From: Variovorax sp. 679
Lineage (GTDB): Bacteria > Pseudomonadota > Gammaproteobacteria > Burkholderiales > Burkholderiaceae_C
Direction of reading: 5' to 3'
DNA length: 64,000 nucleotides
NCBI RefSeq assembly: GCF_003952185.1
Contig: NZ_RXFS01000003.1
Coordinates: forward strand, 248,001-312,000
Shown here: piece after piece, positions 1 through 9,473 of the stretch
How the letters are laid out: each line of letters begins with the position of its first letter
Numbering within the stretch: position 1 is the stretch's first letter
Translations under genes and position numbers: made by a program
Notes under the pieces: generated by a model
The model's database searches: none
Told to the model about the DNA's origin: nothing
Seen by the model: only the letters and a program-made list of their open reading frames with translations

Positions 1-1838
1 AGCAGGCCGGCGGCCTGGCCGTCCACCGCCAGGAACATGACGCTCGCGCCCTCGGCCCGCAGGGCCTCGGCCTGCGGCTTGAGGTCGTCGACCCGCACGC
101 GCAGCTGTTCCATGAGCGCCGTGTTGCCCAGCGCCAGCTTCCTGCCAGCCACGGCGCCGCTCACGCCGATGCCGCTGCTGGATTCGAAACCCTCGGGCGT
201 GTCCAGCGTCAGCTGGCGCTCGCGCGCCGCCCGCACGATGGCGTCGGCCAGCGGGTGCTCGCTGCCCTGGTCCAGGCTGGCTGCTAGGCGCAGCACCTCG
301 TCTGCGGTGAAGCCCGGCGCAGGCACCGCGCGCTCGAACTGCGGCCGGCCTTCCGTCAGGGTGCCGGTCTTGTCGACGATGAGCGCATCGACCTTGCGGA
401 AGTTCTCGATCGCGGCGGCATCGCGGAACAGCACGCCCTGCGTGGCCGCCTTGCCCGTGGCGACCATGATCGACATCGGCGTCGCGAGGCCGAGCGCACA
501 GGGGCAGGCGATGATGAGCACCGCCACCGCATTGATGAGGCCGTAGACCCAGCTGGGCTGCGGCCCGAAGAAGCCCCAGGCGAAGAAGGTCAGCACCGCG
601 ATGGCGATGACCGTCATGACGAAGTAGCCTGCGACCTGATCGGCCATCCGCTGCATCGGTGCCCTGGAGCGCTGGGCCTGCGCGACCATCTGCACGATGC
701 TCGCGAGCACGGTCTGCGAGCCGACCTTTTCCGACTGCATGACCAGTGCGCCGTTGGTGTTCAGTGTCGCGCCGATGAGCTTGTCGCCCACGCGCTTAGT
801 CACGGGCAACGGTTCGCCGGTGAGCATCGACTCGTCGACCGCGCTGCTGCCCTCGATCACCACCCCGTCTACGGGTACTTTTTCTCCCGGTCTGACGCGC
901 AGCTTGTCGCCGACGTGCACATGGCCGATCGGGACGTCTTCCTCGGTGCCGTCGGCGCCGATCCGGCGTGCCGTCTTGGGCGCGAGCCCCAGCAGCGACT
1001 TGATGGCCGCGGAGGTTTGCGAGCGCGCCTTGAGCTCGAGGATCTGGCCCAGCAAGGTGAGCGAGATGATCACCGCCGCCGCTTCGAAGTAGACCGACAC
1101 GCGCCCCATCGATACGAACGACGCGGGAAACACGCCGGGCGCCACCGTGGCCACGACGCTGTAGACAAAGGCGGCGGCCGTGCCCAGGCCGATCAGGGTC
1201 CACATGTTCGGGCTGCGGTTCGCCACCGATTGCACCGCGCGCTCGAAGAACGGCCACCCGGCCCACAGCACGATCGGCACGGTGAGCACGAGCTCGATCC
1301 AGCTTTGCGCGCCCATCTCGAACCACTGCAGACGATGGCCGGCCATGGCAAGCACGGTGACGACGACGGTGAGCGGCAACGTCCAGAAGAAGCGCCGCTT
1401 GAAGTCTTTCAGCTCGGGATCTTCGCCCTCGTCGAGGGTCGGCATCTCGGGCTCCAGCGTCATGCCGCACTTGGGACAGTTGCCCGGGTGGTCCTGCCGG
1501 ATCTCCGGGTGCATGGGGCAGGTGTAGACCGTGCCTTGCGCGGCGGGCTGCGCGGAATCCGCGGGCGCGAGTACGAGCGGGACCGTCTGCTGTTCGCTGC
1601 GCTTTGCATACTTTGCCGGGTTGGCCTCGAACTTGGCCTTGCAGCCCGCACTGCAGAAGTAGACCGACGCGCCTTCGTGCTGCAAGACATGCGGAGACTG
1701 CGCAGTCACCTTCATCCCGCAGACAGGATCCTTCAGCGCCCCATTAGCCACATCAGGCGAATCGGCCGCTGGCGCATGCCCATGTGACGCGGGGTGGCCA
1801 TGGTGGTGTCCTGTTTGTCTGGTGGACATATCGTTCAT
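1..1838 (-). CDS. copF: Cu(I)-exporting P-type ATPase, YHS/HMBD type (3' end beyond window)
   Basis: An inner-membrane P1B-type ATPase that pumps cytosolic Cu+ out. Translating the minus strand gives about 612 residues before the window edge. The N terminus is His-rich, followed by a YHS domain (about residues 36-78, DPVCGMKV then FCSAGC). Next is a heavy-metal-binding domain ([10 protein letters not shown], residues 105-114, with CPKCGM). The membrane CPC motif is at residues 445-447 (ACPCALGL) and the phosphorylated Asp of DKTGTLT is D489. The ATP-binding region is partly present. The start at 1838 has GGAGA about 7 bases upstream; a second Met lies three codons in. It belongs to the minus-strand copper operon. 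The YHS plus HMBD layout fits CopF-type copper pumps; silver transport is also possible. Confidence 0.93.
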   Translation of the reverse strand, partial: MNDMSTRQTGHHHGHPASHGHAPAADSPDVANGALKDPVCGMKVTAQSPHVLQHEGASVYFCSAGCKAKFEANPAKYAKRSEQQTVPLVLAPADSAQPAAQGTVYTCPMHPEIRQDHPGNCPKCGMTLEPEMPTLDEGEDPELKDFKRRFFWTLPLTVVVTVLAMAGHRLQWFEMGAQSWIELVLTVPIVLWAGWPFFERAVQSVANRSPNMWTLIGLGTAAAFVYSVVATVAPGVFPASFVSMGRVSVYFEAAAVIISLTLLGQILELKARSQTSAAIKSLLGLAPKTARRIGADGTEEDVPIGHVHVGDKLRVRPGEKVPVDGVVIEGSSAVDESMLTGEPLPVTKRVGDKLIGATLNTNGALVMQSEKVGSQTVLASIVQMVAQAQRSRAPMQRMADQVAGYFVMTVIAIAVLTFFAWGFFGPQPSWVYGLINAVAVLIIACPCALGLATPMSIMVATGKAATQGVLFRDAAAIENFRKVDALIVDKTGTLTEGRPQFERAVPAPGFTADEVLRLAASLDQGSEHPLADAIVRAARERQLTLDTPEGFESSSGIGVSGAVAGRKLALGNTALMEQLRVRVDDLKPQAEALRAEGASVMFLAVDGQAAGL

Positions 1839-1917
1839 TCGAGTTCTCCGACAAGAAATTGAGAGACAGCTGGCAGGCCGGCGGTGCACCCGCAGCCTGC
1901 CGGGCTGCGCGGGCCAA

Positions 1918-2109
1918 CTATTTCGGTGGGTACCCCGCTTCCGCCAAGGCGGCAGCAACGGTCGCGCGATCCTCCGTGGTTTCGATGCGCACAGTCCGGG
2001 TCGGCATGTCGACCTCGATCTTGGCTTGCGCGTCGAGGTTCTTGACCGCCTGGGCCACCCGGCTCGCGCAGCCGCCGCAGGACATCGACTGGATTTCGAA
2101 CTCTTGCAT
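1918..2109 (-). CDS. CopZ-like heavy-metal-associated domain protein
   Basis: A 63-residue single HMA domain. The metal site is [10 protein letters not shown] near residue 9, followed by the usual beta-alpha-beta pattern ending in AEAGYPPK. Such proteins carry Cu+ in the cytosol and hand it to the P-type ATPase encoded immediately downstream on the same strand. The Met at 2109 was chosen over a start at 2187 because AAGGAG sits 8 bases upstream and the domain begins directly after it. The methionine before the first Cys is preserved in shifted form (MSCGGC rather than GMxCxxC). Confidence 0.9.
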   Translation of the reverse strand: MQEFEIQSMSCGGCASRVAQAVKNLDAQAKIEVDMPTRTVRIETTEDRATVAAALAEAGYPPK

Positions 2110-2265
2110 GAAAAGGGCTCCTTCGTTGATGATGGCACCCAGTGTCGAGGTTGACACCATGTGAAGGTCAAGTGGCGTGCCGGTCATTTCCTTGCAGAAA
2201 GGTCGGCATTTCGATGTCTGGCCTGACCGTCCAGCGTCATCATCAGCCCACGACCACCGTCCTAG

Positions 2266-2466
2266 TCATCGACCGTTGCGGCGATGATGCCGGGATGCAA
2301 GGGGTTTGCGCTTGCGTGAGGATGCCCGCGGCACGCCGCCCGCCTTGTCTCGGTGCTTGCGGCGTTGCCAGAGCAGGATGCCGACGAAGACGGCCACGCC
2401 GATCAACCAAGCCACGAACATCGTGCTCACCACGTTCTGGGAAACCCAGCGTCCGGTCACGTACAT
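2266..2466 (-). CDS. small single-pass membrane protein
   Basis: A 66-residue product with one strongly hydrophobic segment at about residues 14-33, then a very basic tail rich in Arg, Lys and His. It lies directly downstream of the cytochrome c4 gene on the same strand and probably belongs to the same transcript. The frame is open upstream of this Met and a non-ATG start inside 2467-2580 is possible. No family is recognised. The basic cytoplasmic tail suggests an N-out, C-in orientation. Confidence 0.45.
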   Translation of the reverse strand: MYVTGRWVSQNVVSTMFVAWLIGVAVFVGILLWQRRKHRDKAGGVPRASSRKRKPLASRHHRRNGR

Positions 2467-2585
2467 GGATTGTCCCGCGTCGGTGAAAGTCGGGGCGTCA
2501 GTGGCCGCCGCTCTTCCGGTGGACCGAACCTCCAGCAACACGATGCGGTCATGGTCGGGCCAAGCGGTTAAGCATGTACGACTGC

Positions 2586-3245
2586 CTAGTGCAGGCCTGC
2601 GATGTAGTCGGACACCGCCTTGATTTCGCGGTCGTTCAAGCGCGCCGCCACGCCGATCATCGGCCCGCTGTTGAGACGCACGCCATCGCGAAACGCCGTC
2701 AGTTGCACCGCCACATACTCGGCATTCTGTCCGCCAAGGCGTGGGTACTGGACGGGTATGCCTGCGCCGTCGGGACTGTGGCAGCCTGCGCACGCCGGCA
2801 CACTGCGATCTGCGATGCCGCCGCGGTAGATCCTCTCGCCCAGGGTGACCAGATCCCTCTCCTTTGCGAAGCCGGGCTTGATGGGCTTGGAACCGAGGAA
2901 CCAGGCGACGTCGCGCATTTCCTGCTCGGAAAGCATCGCCGCCATGCCAGCCATGACAGGGCTCTTGCGCTTGCCGGACTTGAACTCCTGGAGTTGCTTG
3001 ACCAGGTATTCGGGATGCTGCTGAGCCAGTTTGGGATTGGCGGGAACGACCGAATTCCCGTCGGCGCTGTGGCACGCGGCACATGACTTTGCATTGAAGA
3101 CGACTTCGCCGTTTGCGATGTCAGCCTTGGCCGGCCTGGCAGGGGCTTTCTCGGTGGCGGCCATAGGCATGGGATCGGCTGCGAAAGAGGAGCCAGAAGC
3201 CAGTCCGCCAAGAGCAGCAAGCAAAAGAGGCACGAAAAATTTCAT
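2586..3245 (-). CDS. diheme cytochrome c4-family protein
   Basis: A periplasmic c-type cytochrome of 219 residues. It has a signal peptide at residues 1-22 and two haem-binding CXXCH sites, CAACH and CAGCH, in two tandem cytochrome domains with distal Met candidates (SPVMAGMAAML and GPMIGVAARL). The start at 3245 gives a proper signal peptide; the longer open frame to 3356 does not. In this operon it could pass electrons to or from copper-oxidising enzymes, but that role is inferred from context only. Confidence 0.9.
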   Translation of the reverse strand: MKFFVPLLLAALGGLASGSSFAADPMPMAATEKAPARPAKADIANGEVVFNAKSCAACHSADGNSVVPANPKLAQQHPEYLVKQLQEFKSGKRKSPVMAGMAAMLSEQEMRDVAWFLGSKPIKPGFAKERDLVTLGERIYRGGIADRSVPACAGCHSPDGAGIPVQYPRLGGQNAEYVAVQLTAFRDGVRLNSGPMIGVAARLNDREIKAVSDYIAGLH

Positions 3246-3306
3246 GGGGTTTTCAGGTTCTGGGAAGGCTGGCTGCGAGAGGTGGCTGGAGATCGTGTTG
3301 GTCGTG

Positions 3307-3708
3307 TCATCCATGCGGCGCTCGCGCATGCGACAACACGCGAATGGGCGTGCCACACCTGACGACGTTGGTCGAAACGATGTCGCCCAGTTCGAGGGAG
3401 GTCTCAGGATCCAGCATCACGATGTGCGCGTGGCGCTGCCCCGTCGAGCGATCAGCCAGGATGGCGAAGCGATTCAGTGCAAGCTCGTTCGGGCTGACCG
3501 TCTTTCTGCAGTCCGTGCGACCGCTGCGCTGAATCTCGGTCGCGCGGCCAATCTCGACAATTTCGCCTGTACGCCAACCGTTCTGGAAATCGCGATGCTG
3601 CTGGTAGAAACCGGCGCAGCCCGACAGACCGATGGAGACTGCCACGCCAAGAATCCCCGTTGCCACAGGACGTGCAATGCCGACGACGGGGTGTTCCATC
3701 TTCGTCAT
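3307..3708 (-). CDS. small lipoprotein, paralogue of the 38.1 kb lipoprotein
   Basis: A 133-residue product with a hydrophobic leader and lipobox-like GLSGC, so probably an outer-membrane or periplasmic lipoprotein. The pattern NGWRTGEIVEIG, a central Cys in TDCRK, an FAILAD strand and a final VVRCG recur in the protein at 38094-38444 (NDGWRKAKVEKVG, SDCRG, FALVSYAD, LRSCSG). The two are diverged members of one family, one in the copper operon and one in the nickel operon. No function is known to me. The start at 3708 was chosen because it places the lipobox about 25 residues in; the frame is open further upstream. Confidence 0.65.
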   Translation of the reverse strand: MTKMEHPVVGIARPVATGILGVAVSIGLSGCAGFYQQHRDFQNGWRTGEIVEIGRATEIQRSGRTDCRKTVSPNELALNRFAILADRSTGQRHAHIVMLDPETSLELGDIVSTNVVRCGTPIRVLSHARAPHG

Positions 3709-3748
3709 ATCGGAAGAAACAACCTGCGGCATGTGACTCCAAGATCGG

Positions 3749-4600
3749 CTAGGACGCATCGCCGCTGTGGCTTGCGCCGTCCAGCTTGCGAAAGTAGAGA
3801 CCGCTGAACACTGGCACGCAGCGCTCAGGAAACCCTGGAAGATAGATAGCGCGCTCGTGAACTTGCCATTCGTCGCGCAAGACATAGCCCTGCGTCTCGA
3901 TATCGTTGATAAAGCGCTGGCGGTTGTAGACGTACATCGGTGAGAAGCATCCGTCGCCGATGTTCTGCGTCGTGACGTAGTCTTCGCCGTCGTACAGGGG
4001 CAGCTTGTTCAGCAAGATGTGCCGCGGACGATTTTCACCCTCTGCAAGCAGATCGGCAGGGTGCGCATTTTCCAGATAGTGCAGGGCTCCAGCAGAGATC
4101 CAGATGTCATTGCCATCCAGCATCTGCTCCAGGGCGGCTGTGTCTGAAAAGCTCAGCGCACCAGCCCCTGCCTGGCCGGCCATTTCCCGGCCGATGGAAG
4201 CGATTGCTGGTACTTCGACGACACGCCACGACAAGTCGTGCGGCATCTCCAAGTAGCGGCGGTAGGCGTAGTAGTGGACACCGACCGATCCGCCGATGTC
4301 GAGCACCTTGGTGGCACCGTCTCTGAATGCGCGATCGAGCCACCACATCACCGGATAGTCGTAGGCAAAAACCTTCTTCGTTCGGATGTCCACGTACTCG
4401 GCTGCCAGGGCCGCGTGGTCAAACTCCAGACTGGTGGGAAGCCAGCCCCGGGCTTGCGCAAAGTCCTCGAACACGCCAAAGTAGCCGGCGAACCCCATTG
4501 CGGAAAAGAACCGTCTGCGCCGCCAGCGTTGCAACGCCGGCCGCGTGAGCGGCCCTTCCAGGATTCGCCGCAGGACTTGTGCCGCATCGGAGTCAGCCAT
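3749..4600 (-). CDS. putative methyltransferase, TIGR04325 type
   Basis: A 283-residue soluble protein with an SAM-binding-like motif KVLDIGGSVGVHYY near residues 95-108, and an extended middle region including WISAGALHYLE. The overall pattern matches the TIGR04325 family of putative methyltransferases, which is more typical of polysaccharide clusters; the family assignment is from memory. Its place between the lipoprotein and the CusF-like gene in a copper operon is unusual and its substrate is unknown. The start at 4600 follows an AGAAAAAC stretch with no strong ribosome site, but Met-Ala-Asp-Ser fits the family start. Confidence 0.7.
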   Translation of the reverse strand: MADSDAAQVLRRILEGPLTRPALQRWRRRRFFSAMGFAGYFGVFEDFAQARGWLPTSLEFDHAALAAEYVDIRTKKVFAYDYPVMWWLDRAFRDGATKVLDIGGSVGVHYYAYRRYLEMPHDLSWRVVEVPAIASIGREMAGQAGAGALSFSDTAALEQMLDGNDIWISAGALHYLENAHPADLLAEGENRPRHILLNKLPLYDGEDYVTTQNIGDGCFSPMYVYNRQRFINDIETQGYVLRDEWQVHERAIYLPGFPERCVPVFSGLYFRKLDGASHSGDAS

Positions 4601-4650
4601 GTTTTTCTCCGTTCGCCTGATGAGCGATGCCGACCAGCTTGCGTGTGGTG

Positions 4651-5025
4651 TCAGCGGGCCGATTCGATCTTGGTGACAACGATCTTTCCGTCGACCTTTT
4701 CCGCCTGGAAGCGGACCTTGGCGCCAGTCTCGACCTTGTCGAGCATGGCGTCGTCCTTGACGCCGAACACCATCGTCATGCCGGGCATATCGAGGTTCTT
4801 GAGCGGACCGTGCTTGATCGTGAGCTTCTTGTTGTCTTTGTCGACCTTGCGGATCTCGCCTTCGGTGAGTTCCGACGCTGCAGCAGCATCTGAGCCTCCG
4901 GCGGTCGGCGCCTTCTCGGACGTGCTGGGCATGTCTGCCATGGATTTGGAAGTCTGCGCGCTGGCCGCGCCGGCAAACGAGAGTGCGGCAATGAATGCCA
5001 AGAGTGTGATGCGAATATTCGACAT
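4651..5025 (-). CDS. CusF-like periplasmic copper-binding protein
   Basis: A 124-residue product with a signal peptide (to about residue 23, ASAQ) and one CusF-type OB-fold domain (about residues 52-122). The metal-ligand region reads HGPLKNLDMPGMTMVF, giving the conserved His and the MxM methionines but not the tryptophan of E. coli CusF. Such proteins carry Cu+/Ag+ in the periplasm to efflux or oxidase partners. A second CusF domain is fused to the CusB-type adaptor at 19072-20766 and does keep the tryptophan. Confidence 0.88.
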   Translation of the reverse strand: MSNIRITLLAFIAALSFAGAASAQTSKSMADMPSTSEKAPTAGGSDAAAASELTEGEIRKVDKDNKKLTIKHGPLKNLDMPGMTMVFGVKDDAMLDKVETGAKVRFQAEKVDGKIVVTKIESAR

Positions 5026-5100
5026 GAGGATCTCCTTGGATATGAATGAATTTGGAGTCCCGCCGCGTCCCGATGGGAACTCGCGGCGGACGCGTCGCGC

Positions 5101-5592
5101 TTACTTGCCGGTCTTGGTCACGTTCACGGCGCCCTTCATGCCCGCGTCGTAGTGGCCAGGCTGCAGGCAAGCGAAGTCGACCTTGCCAGCTTTGGTGAAC
5201 TGCCAGACGATCTCGCCGCTCTTGCCCGCGGCCAGCGTGACCATGTTCGGATCGGAATGCTCCATCTCGGGGTTCTTCTTCATGACTTCGTAGTGCTCCT
5301 TGAGCTCCTTCTCGGTCCCGATCACGAGTTCGTGCTTCAGTTGGCCGGAGTTCTTGATCACGAAGCGCACGGTCTCGCCTTGCTTGACGCTGATGTCGGC
5401 GGGCGTGAAGCGCATGCTGTCCGTCATGTCGACGTTGATCGTGCGAGTGGCCTTGGTGGCCACGCCGGGCTTACCGATCGCCTCATTGGCGTCGTGGCCG
5501 TGGCCACCGGCATGGGAGCCCGAGGCCGAAGCGCCGGCGGCGGCGAGGGCGACCAGTGCTGCGAGCGCGGTATTGCGGAGGGTGTGTTTCAT
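5101..5592 (-). CDS. copI: plastocyanin/azurin-like cupredoxin
   Basis: A 163-residue exported protein with a signal peptide ending near ASASG and a His-rich linker (HAGGHGHD). The single cupredoxin domain shows type-1 copper ligands: a His in LKHELVIG, then Cys, His and Met in FACLQPGHYDAGM. The long insert between the His and the Cys strands, with EHYEVMKK, is typical of the CopI-like proteins in betaproteobacterial copper clusters. It is probably a periplasmic copper-binding or electron-transfer protein; the symbol is tentative. Confidence 0.85.
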   Translation of the reverse strand: MKHTLRNTALAALVALAAAGASASGSHAGGHGHDANEAIGKPGVATKATRTINVDMTDSMRFTPADISVKQGETVRFVIKNSGQLKHELVIGTEKELKEHYEVMKKNPEMEHSDPNMVTLAAGKSGEIVWQFTKAGKVDFACLQPGHYDAGMKGAVNVTKTGK

Positions 5593-5633
5593 GTGTTTCC
5601 TTTGAGAGTTGCAGTTGGGGAGAAGAGAGAAAA

Positions 5634-7049
5634 TCAGTGGCCGGTATGTCCGCTGCCCGGCTTGCGAATCTGGACTTCGATGTTCTTGGCGGGCATGTTC
5701 TTCGCGGGCATCGCAGCCGCGCCGGCATCGCGCTGGCGCGAGGTCTCAGGCGGCGGGCCATCGAGCTCGTAGGCCACGGTGCCCTTGGGATGCTTGAACC
5801 AGCCGGGGTTGGAGTAATCACCGGCTTTCTGGTTTTTGCGCACCTTGACCACGCTGAACATGCCGCCCATCTCAACCGAACCGAACGGGCCTTCGCCGGT
5901 CATCATTCGCGCGGTGTTGTCGGGGATGGGCATTTCCATTTCAGCCATGTCGGCCATGCCGCGCTCGCCCATGACCATGTAGTCGGGCACCAGGTTCGAG
6001 ATCTGCTTGGCTACGTCCTTGTGGTCCAGTCCAATCATGGTGGGCACGTCGTGGCCCATGGCGTTCATCGTGTGATGACTCTTGTGGCAGTGGAAGGCCC
6101 AGTCGCCTTCCTCGTCGGCCAGAAAATCGATCTGGCGCATCTGGCCGACCGCCACGTCGGTGGTCACCTCGTACTGGCGCGAAGACTTGGGCGTAGGCCC
6201 ACCATCGGTGCCTGTGACCAGGAACTCGTGCCCGTGCAGGTGGATCGGGTGGTTCGTCATCGTCAGGTTGCCGATGCGGATGCGCACCTTGTCGTTGAGC
6301 CGCACATTGAGCGAGTCGATGCCGGGGAAGATGCGGCTGTTCCAGGACCACAGGTTGAAGTCCAGCATCGTCATGATCTTGGGCGTGGCGCTGCCGGGCT
6401 CCACGTCGTAGGCATTGAGCAGGAACACGAAGTCGCGGTCGACCTTCTCGATCAGCGGATGCTCGCCTTTGGGATGGGTCACCCAGAAGCCCATCATCCC
6501 CATCGCCATCTGTGTCATCTCATCCGCATGCGGGTGGTACATGAAGGTGCCGGGGCGGCGTGCCACGAATTCGTAGACGAAGGTCTTGCCCGGCCGGATC
6601 GGCGGCTGGTTCAGGCCCGCGACGCCGTCCATGCCGTTGGGCAGGCGCTGACCATGCCAGTGCACGCTGGTGTGCTCGGGCAACTTGTTGGTCACGAAGA
6701 TGCGCACGCGGTCGCCTTCGACCACCTCGATGGTCGGGCCGGGCGACTGGCCGTTGTAGCCCCAGAGGTTGGCCTTGAAGCCAGGCGCCATTTCGCGCAC
6801 CACGGGCTCGGCCACGAGGTGGAACTCCTTCACGCCGTTGTTCATGCGCCAGGGCAGAGTCCAGCCATTAAGTGTGACCACGGGGTTGTAGGGCCGGCCG
6901 CTCGAGGGAGCGAGTGGCGGCATCGTGTTCGGAGAGGTCTGGAGCACAGGCTCTGGCAAGGCAGCCATGGCCACCTTGCTCACGCTGGCCGCGGCGACAG
7001 CCCCGGTGATGGCGCCGGCGCCAGTGATGAAGTTACGTCTGCTGGTCAT
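5634..7049 (-). CDS. Tat-exported multicopper oxidase, CopA-like
   Basis: A 471-residue periplasmic multicopper oxidase, probably oxidising Cu+ to Cu2+. It has a twin-arginine leader (TSRRNFITG, residues 2-10) and all four copper-site motifs: HWHGQ, MYHPHADE, HLHGHEFLV and FHCHKSHHTMNAMGHD. Met-rich motifs near the C terminus (MADMAEMEMP) may bind copper. The start at 7049 puts the Tat motif at the very N terminus; the open frame up to 7121 overlaps the preceding gene's end and lacks a leader. It lies just downstream of the TolC-type gene. Confidence 0.93.
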   Translation of the reverse strand: MTSRRNFITGAGAITGAVAAASVSKVAMAALPEPVLQTSPNTMPPLAPSSGRPYNPVVTLNGWTLPWRMNNGVKEFHLVAEPVVREMAPGFKANLWGYNGQSPGPTIEVVEGDRVRIFVTNKLPEHTSVHWHGQRLPNGMDGVAGLNQPPIRPGKTFVYEFVARRPGTFMYHPHADEMTQMAMGMMGFWVTHPKGEHPLIEKVDRDFVFLLNAYDVEPGSATPKIMTMLDFNLWSWNSRIFPGIDSLNVRLNDKVRIRIGNLTMTNHPIHLHGHEFLVTGTDGGPTPKSSRQYEVTTDVAVGQMRQIDFLADEEGDWAFHCHKSHHTMNAMGHDVPTMIGLDHKDVAKQISNLVPDYMVMGERGMADMAEMEMPIPDNTARMMTGEGPFGSVEMGGMFSVVKVRKNQKAGDYSNPGWFKHPKGTVAYELDGPPPETSRQRDAGAAAMPAKNMPAKNIEVQIRKPGSGHTGH

Positions 7050-7071
7050 ATCGTTTGATTCGTTGAAGGGG

Positions 7072-8493
7072 TCAGTGCGCGGCGGCAGCGGAGGCTTCAC
7101 CGCCGCCGCCGGCCATCGCACCGCCCGTCGCGGTGGGTTTGCCCATCACCGACGCAGCCAAGGCGGCGTCGGCCAGCCAGAACTGCTGCTGGGCGTTGAT
7201 TGCGTTGGTCACGCTGGAAATCTGGTCGCGTGCCTCGGCGAGCAACTCGAAGACGCCGATCAGCATCCCGTTGTAGCGAAGCACGTTTTCGTCGGCCATG
7301 GCCTGCCGCAGCGGGACGATCTCGTCGCGGTAGTGACGCGCGATGTCGTAGGCGGTGCGGTAGGCCGAATACCCTTCGCGCAGTTGCGAAGCCGCACCGC
7401 GAACCGTGGCGTCGTACCGGTTCGCTGCGGCCAACGACTGCGCATTCAGCATGTCGCGTTGCGCCGACCCCCAATCGAACAGCGGCAGGCGCATATCGAG
7501 CTCGAAGCCTCGACGGGTGCTCTTTGTGTTTTCTGCGCTATCGAACACGGTGTCGCGCCGACCGCCAACCTCGACATCGATGAAGGTCGACAGCAGGTTG
7601 ATGCCTTGCGACTTGCCCGCCACATCCAGCTGGGCACGTGCGAGTTGGACATCCAGGCGCTGCTCGGTCGCGGTCGCCGCGACTTCCTTCGCCTCGCGAG
7701 GGGCCTTGGGCAGGTCTGGCAGACGTTCGGGCAGGGTCAACTTGGCAGCCTGCTCGTCGTTGAGGCCCAGGACACGAATCAACTCTTCGCGCGCAGCGGT
7801 AGTCGCGTGCTGAGCCGAGGCGAGTTGGGTGGTCGCGTCGGCGTAGAACACCTGTTGGCGTGCACGCTGCAGCTTGGAGAAATTCCCAATGAGCTGCATC
7901 CGGCGCGCGAGTTCGGCGCTGGCCTGAGCCGACTTGTTGACCTGTTCGGCGTACTGAAGCGACTGCTGCGCGGCAACGGCACGGACCCAGGCTTGCTTGA
8001 CCTGCGTGACTTGGTCGACAACGGCACTGGTCAGTTGGACCTTGGCCTGGCTGGCCTGGCTTCTGGAGATCGACAAGCGTTGCGGCAACAGGATGAGGTC
8101 CACCAGTCCGAAGGACAGCAGACGTTCAAGCTCGAGTTCGCTGTTCAGTCGGGTTCGTGCGAACGACAGGATCGGGTTCGGCAGTCGGCTGCTCTGGTTG
8201 GTCGCGGCAATGTCACCCCAGCTCTGCGCGATCAGCGCCTGGACGGACGGGCTATTGGCCAGCGCGAGCTGAACCGCGTCGCTCTGCGACAGTGGCTTGG
8301 CCAGCAGATCCTGTGTCAACGCGGCGCGGCGATCGCGCTGCTCCTGGGTCCTGCTGAGCTCGAGCTTACCGCCTGTGAACTGCTGGGCATTGGTGTTCGT
8401 TTCCTTCAGGGCGTCGTCGATACTGACCGAGGCGCACCCGGCCAGGAAGGCGGCCGCGACGGCGACGGCCGTCAAACGCAAAGCGCGCTTCAT
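7072..8493 (-). CDS. TolC-family outer-membrane efflux lipoprotein
   Basis: A 473-residue outer-membrane channel of the OMF/CusC class. It has a lipobox FLAGC at residues 16-20 and two repeats of the TolC alpha-helical pattern. The gene overlaps the upstream gene by 4 bases (ATGA), so translation is coupled. No RND pump or adaptor lies next to it in this operon, so it may pair with the multicopper oxidase module, as CopB-like proteins do, or with the cusBA pump at 19-24 kb, which has its own TolC protein. Confidence 0.9.
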   Translation of the reverse strand: MKRALRLTAVAVAAAFLAGCASVSIDDALKETNTNAQQFTGGKLELSRTQEQRDRRAALTQDLLAKPLSQSDAVQLALANSPSVQALIAQSWGDIAATNQSSRLPNPILSFARTRLNSELELERLLSFGLVDLILLPQRLSISRSQASQAKVQLTSAVVDQVTQVKQAWVRAVAAQQSLQYAEQVNKSAQASAELARRMQLIGNFSKLQRARQQVFYADATTQLASAQHATTAAREELIRVLGLNDEQAAKLTLPERLPDLPKAPREAKEVAATATEQRLDVQLARAQLDVAGKSQGINLLSTFIDVEVGGRRDTVFDSAENTKSTRRGFELDMRLPLFDWGSAQRDMLNAQSLAAANRYDATVRGAASQLREGYSAYRTAYDIARHYRDEIVPLRQAMADENVLRYNGMLIGVFELLAEARDQISSVTNAINAQQQFWLADAALAASVMGKPTATGGAMAGGGGEASAAAAH

Positions 8494-8867
8494 GGCTTCT
8501 CCTTCTTCGCAGGCATGGGCATCGAGTGGCCTGGCTGCGCGGCAGGTGCAGCGGCTGCGCCCTTGGGCGACTCGGACTCTGCCGACCCCGTGCCCGATGC
8601 TTCCTTGGCGTAGGCCTGCCAGCCGCCTCGGCGGTAGACCGTCTCGTTGGCCTCCTTCCAGGGGATGGCCTTTTCGTCAGCGAAGGGCCGATAGCCCTCG
8701 AGTGCGGACCTGTAGGTCAGTACAGGTGGCACTGATGTGGGTGCCGCCTCGGGCTGGGCGGATGCAGGCTGAGCCAAGGCGACAGCAGTGCTCAGCGTTG
8801 CCAGGGCTGCGAACGCAGCCACGGCGGGAAAGACTGCCAGCCGACGGGCCGACGATGAATGGAACAT
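8490..8867 (-). CDS. conserved copper-cluster periplasmic protein of unknown function
   Basis: A 125-residue exported protein with a long hydrophobic signal segment ending near ALAQPASAQ. The middle block, LEGYRPFADEKAIPWKEANE and then RRGGWQAYAKE, resembles small proteins I associate with betaproteobacterial copper operons, but I know no characterised member. The tail is Ala/Pro-rich and ends in HSMPMPAKKEKP, which could bind copper through His and Met. It overlaps the TolC-type gene by 4 bases. Confidence 0.75.
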   Translation of the reverse strand: MFHSSSARRLAVFPAVAAFAALATLSTAVALAQPASAQPEAAPTSVPPVLTYRSALEGYRPFADEKAIPWKEANETVYRRGGWQAYAKEASGTGSAESESPKGAAAAPAAQPGHSMPMPAKKEKP

Positions 8868-8980
8868 GGAGTCCTCGCAAGATCATGAACGGGATGCGCC
8901 AGAACTGCCCTGAAGGCATGGCGCAGCGATGCATGAGCGTCCGCGGCGACCCCGTGACGGATCACGGGCGCACGAACGCG

Positions 8981-9406
8981 TCAGGAGCGAGGAGGCTTGT
9001 CGAGAACGCGCGGCGCGAGCGTGGCCACCGTGATGGCGGGCTCCGCCAGATCGGCGCGGGGAAGATCGTGGAAGACGGCCACTTCCAACGTACTGGTCAG
9101 CGCCGTGGCATGGCACGCGCCGCAGGTTCCGCACTTGTGCATCGCGTCAGGTTCCGCGCTTGCAACCTTGGCAGTGCTGTCTTTCGCAGGCGGTTTGGCC
9201 GCCTGTGACGCCTCGTGGTGAGGGTCGCTGCGCCCGTCCGCATGCGGATGTTGGGCGTGGTCGTGCATCCCGGACCGCTCGACGGACATTTCCGTCATCG
9301 CACCGGCGTGTCCAGGTCCACAAAAGACCATGGCTGCCGCTGCGTACCCCTGGAAGGGTACGGCAAACATCATGATCCAAAGGACGAACAGGCGAACCTG
9401 GTGCAT
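8981..9406 (-). CDS. His/Cys-rich exported protein, DUF2946-like
   Basis: A 141-residue product with an N-terminal hydrophobic segment (to about residue 26), a His-rich middle (HDHAQHPHADGRSDPHHE) and a KCGTCGACH cluster. The layout of leader, His/Met stretch, CxxCxxC and hydrophobic strand matches the loosely defined DUF2946/CopL-like proteins near heavy-metal operons. It is probably a periplasmic metal-binding accessory protein. Similar short proteins accompany the other efflux clusters here at 17124, 23929 and 45549. Confidence 0.65.
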   Translation of the reverse strand: MHQVRLFVLWIMMFAVPFQGYAAAAMVFCGPGHAGAMTEMSVERSGMHDHAQHPHADGRSDPHHEASQAAKPPAKDSTAKVASAEPDAMHKCGTCGACHATALTSTLEVAVFHDLPRADLAEPAITVATLAPRVLDKPPRS

Positions 9407-9473
9407 AAGGCGAATTCTAGATCGAGCGATGTATCAGGTGGCCTGTACGTGTATCCAGTCCTGCGCATAGCCC

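Noticed and set aside
915..1787. 290-residue open frame on the plus strand opposite the copper ATPase
   Set aside because: It is a mirror frame of the ATPase gene, whose motifs (YHS, HMBD, CPC, DKTGT) are clear on the minus strand.
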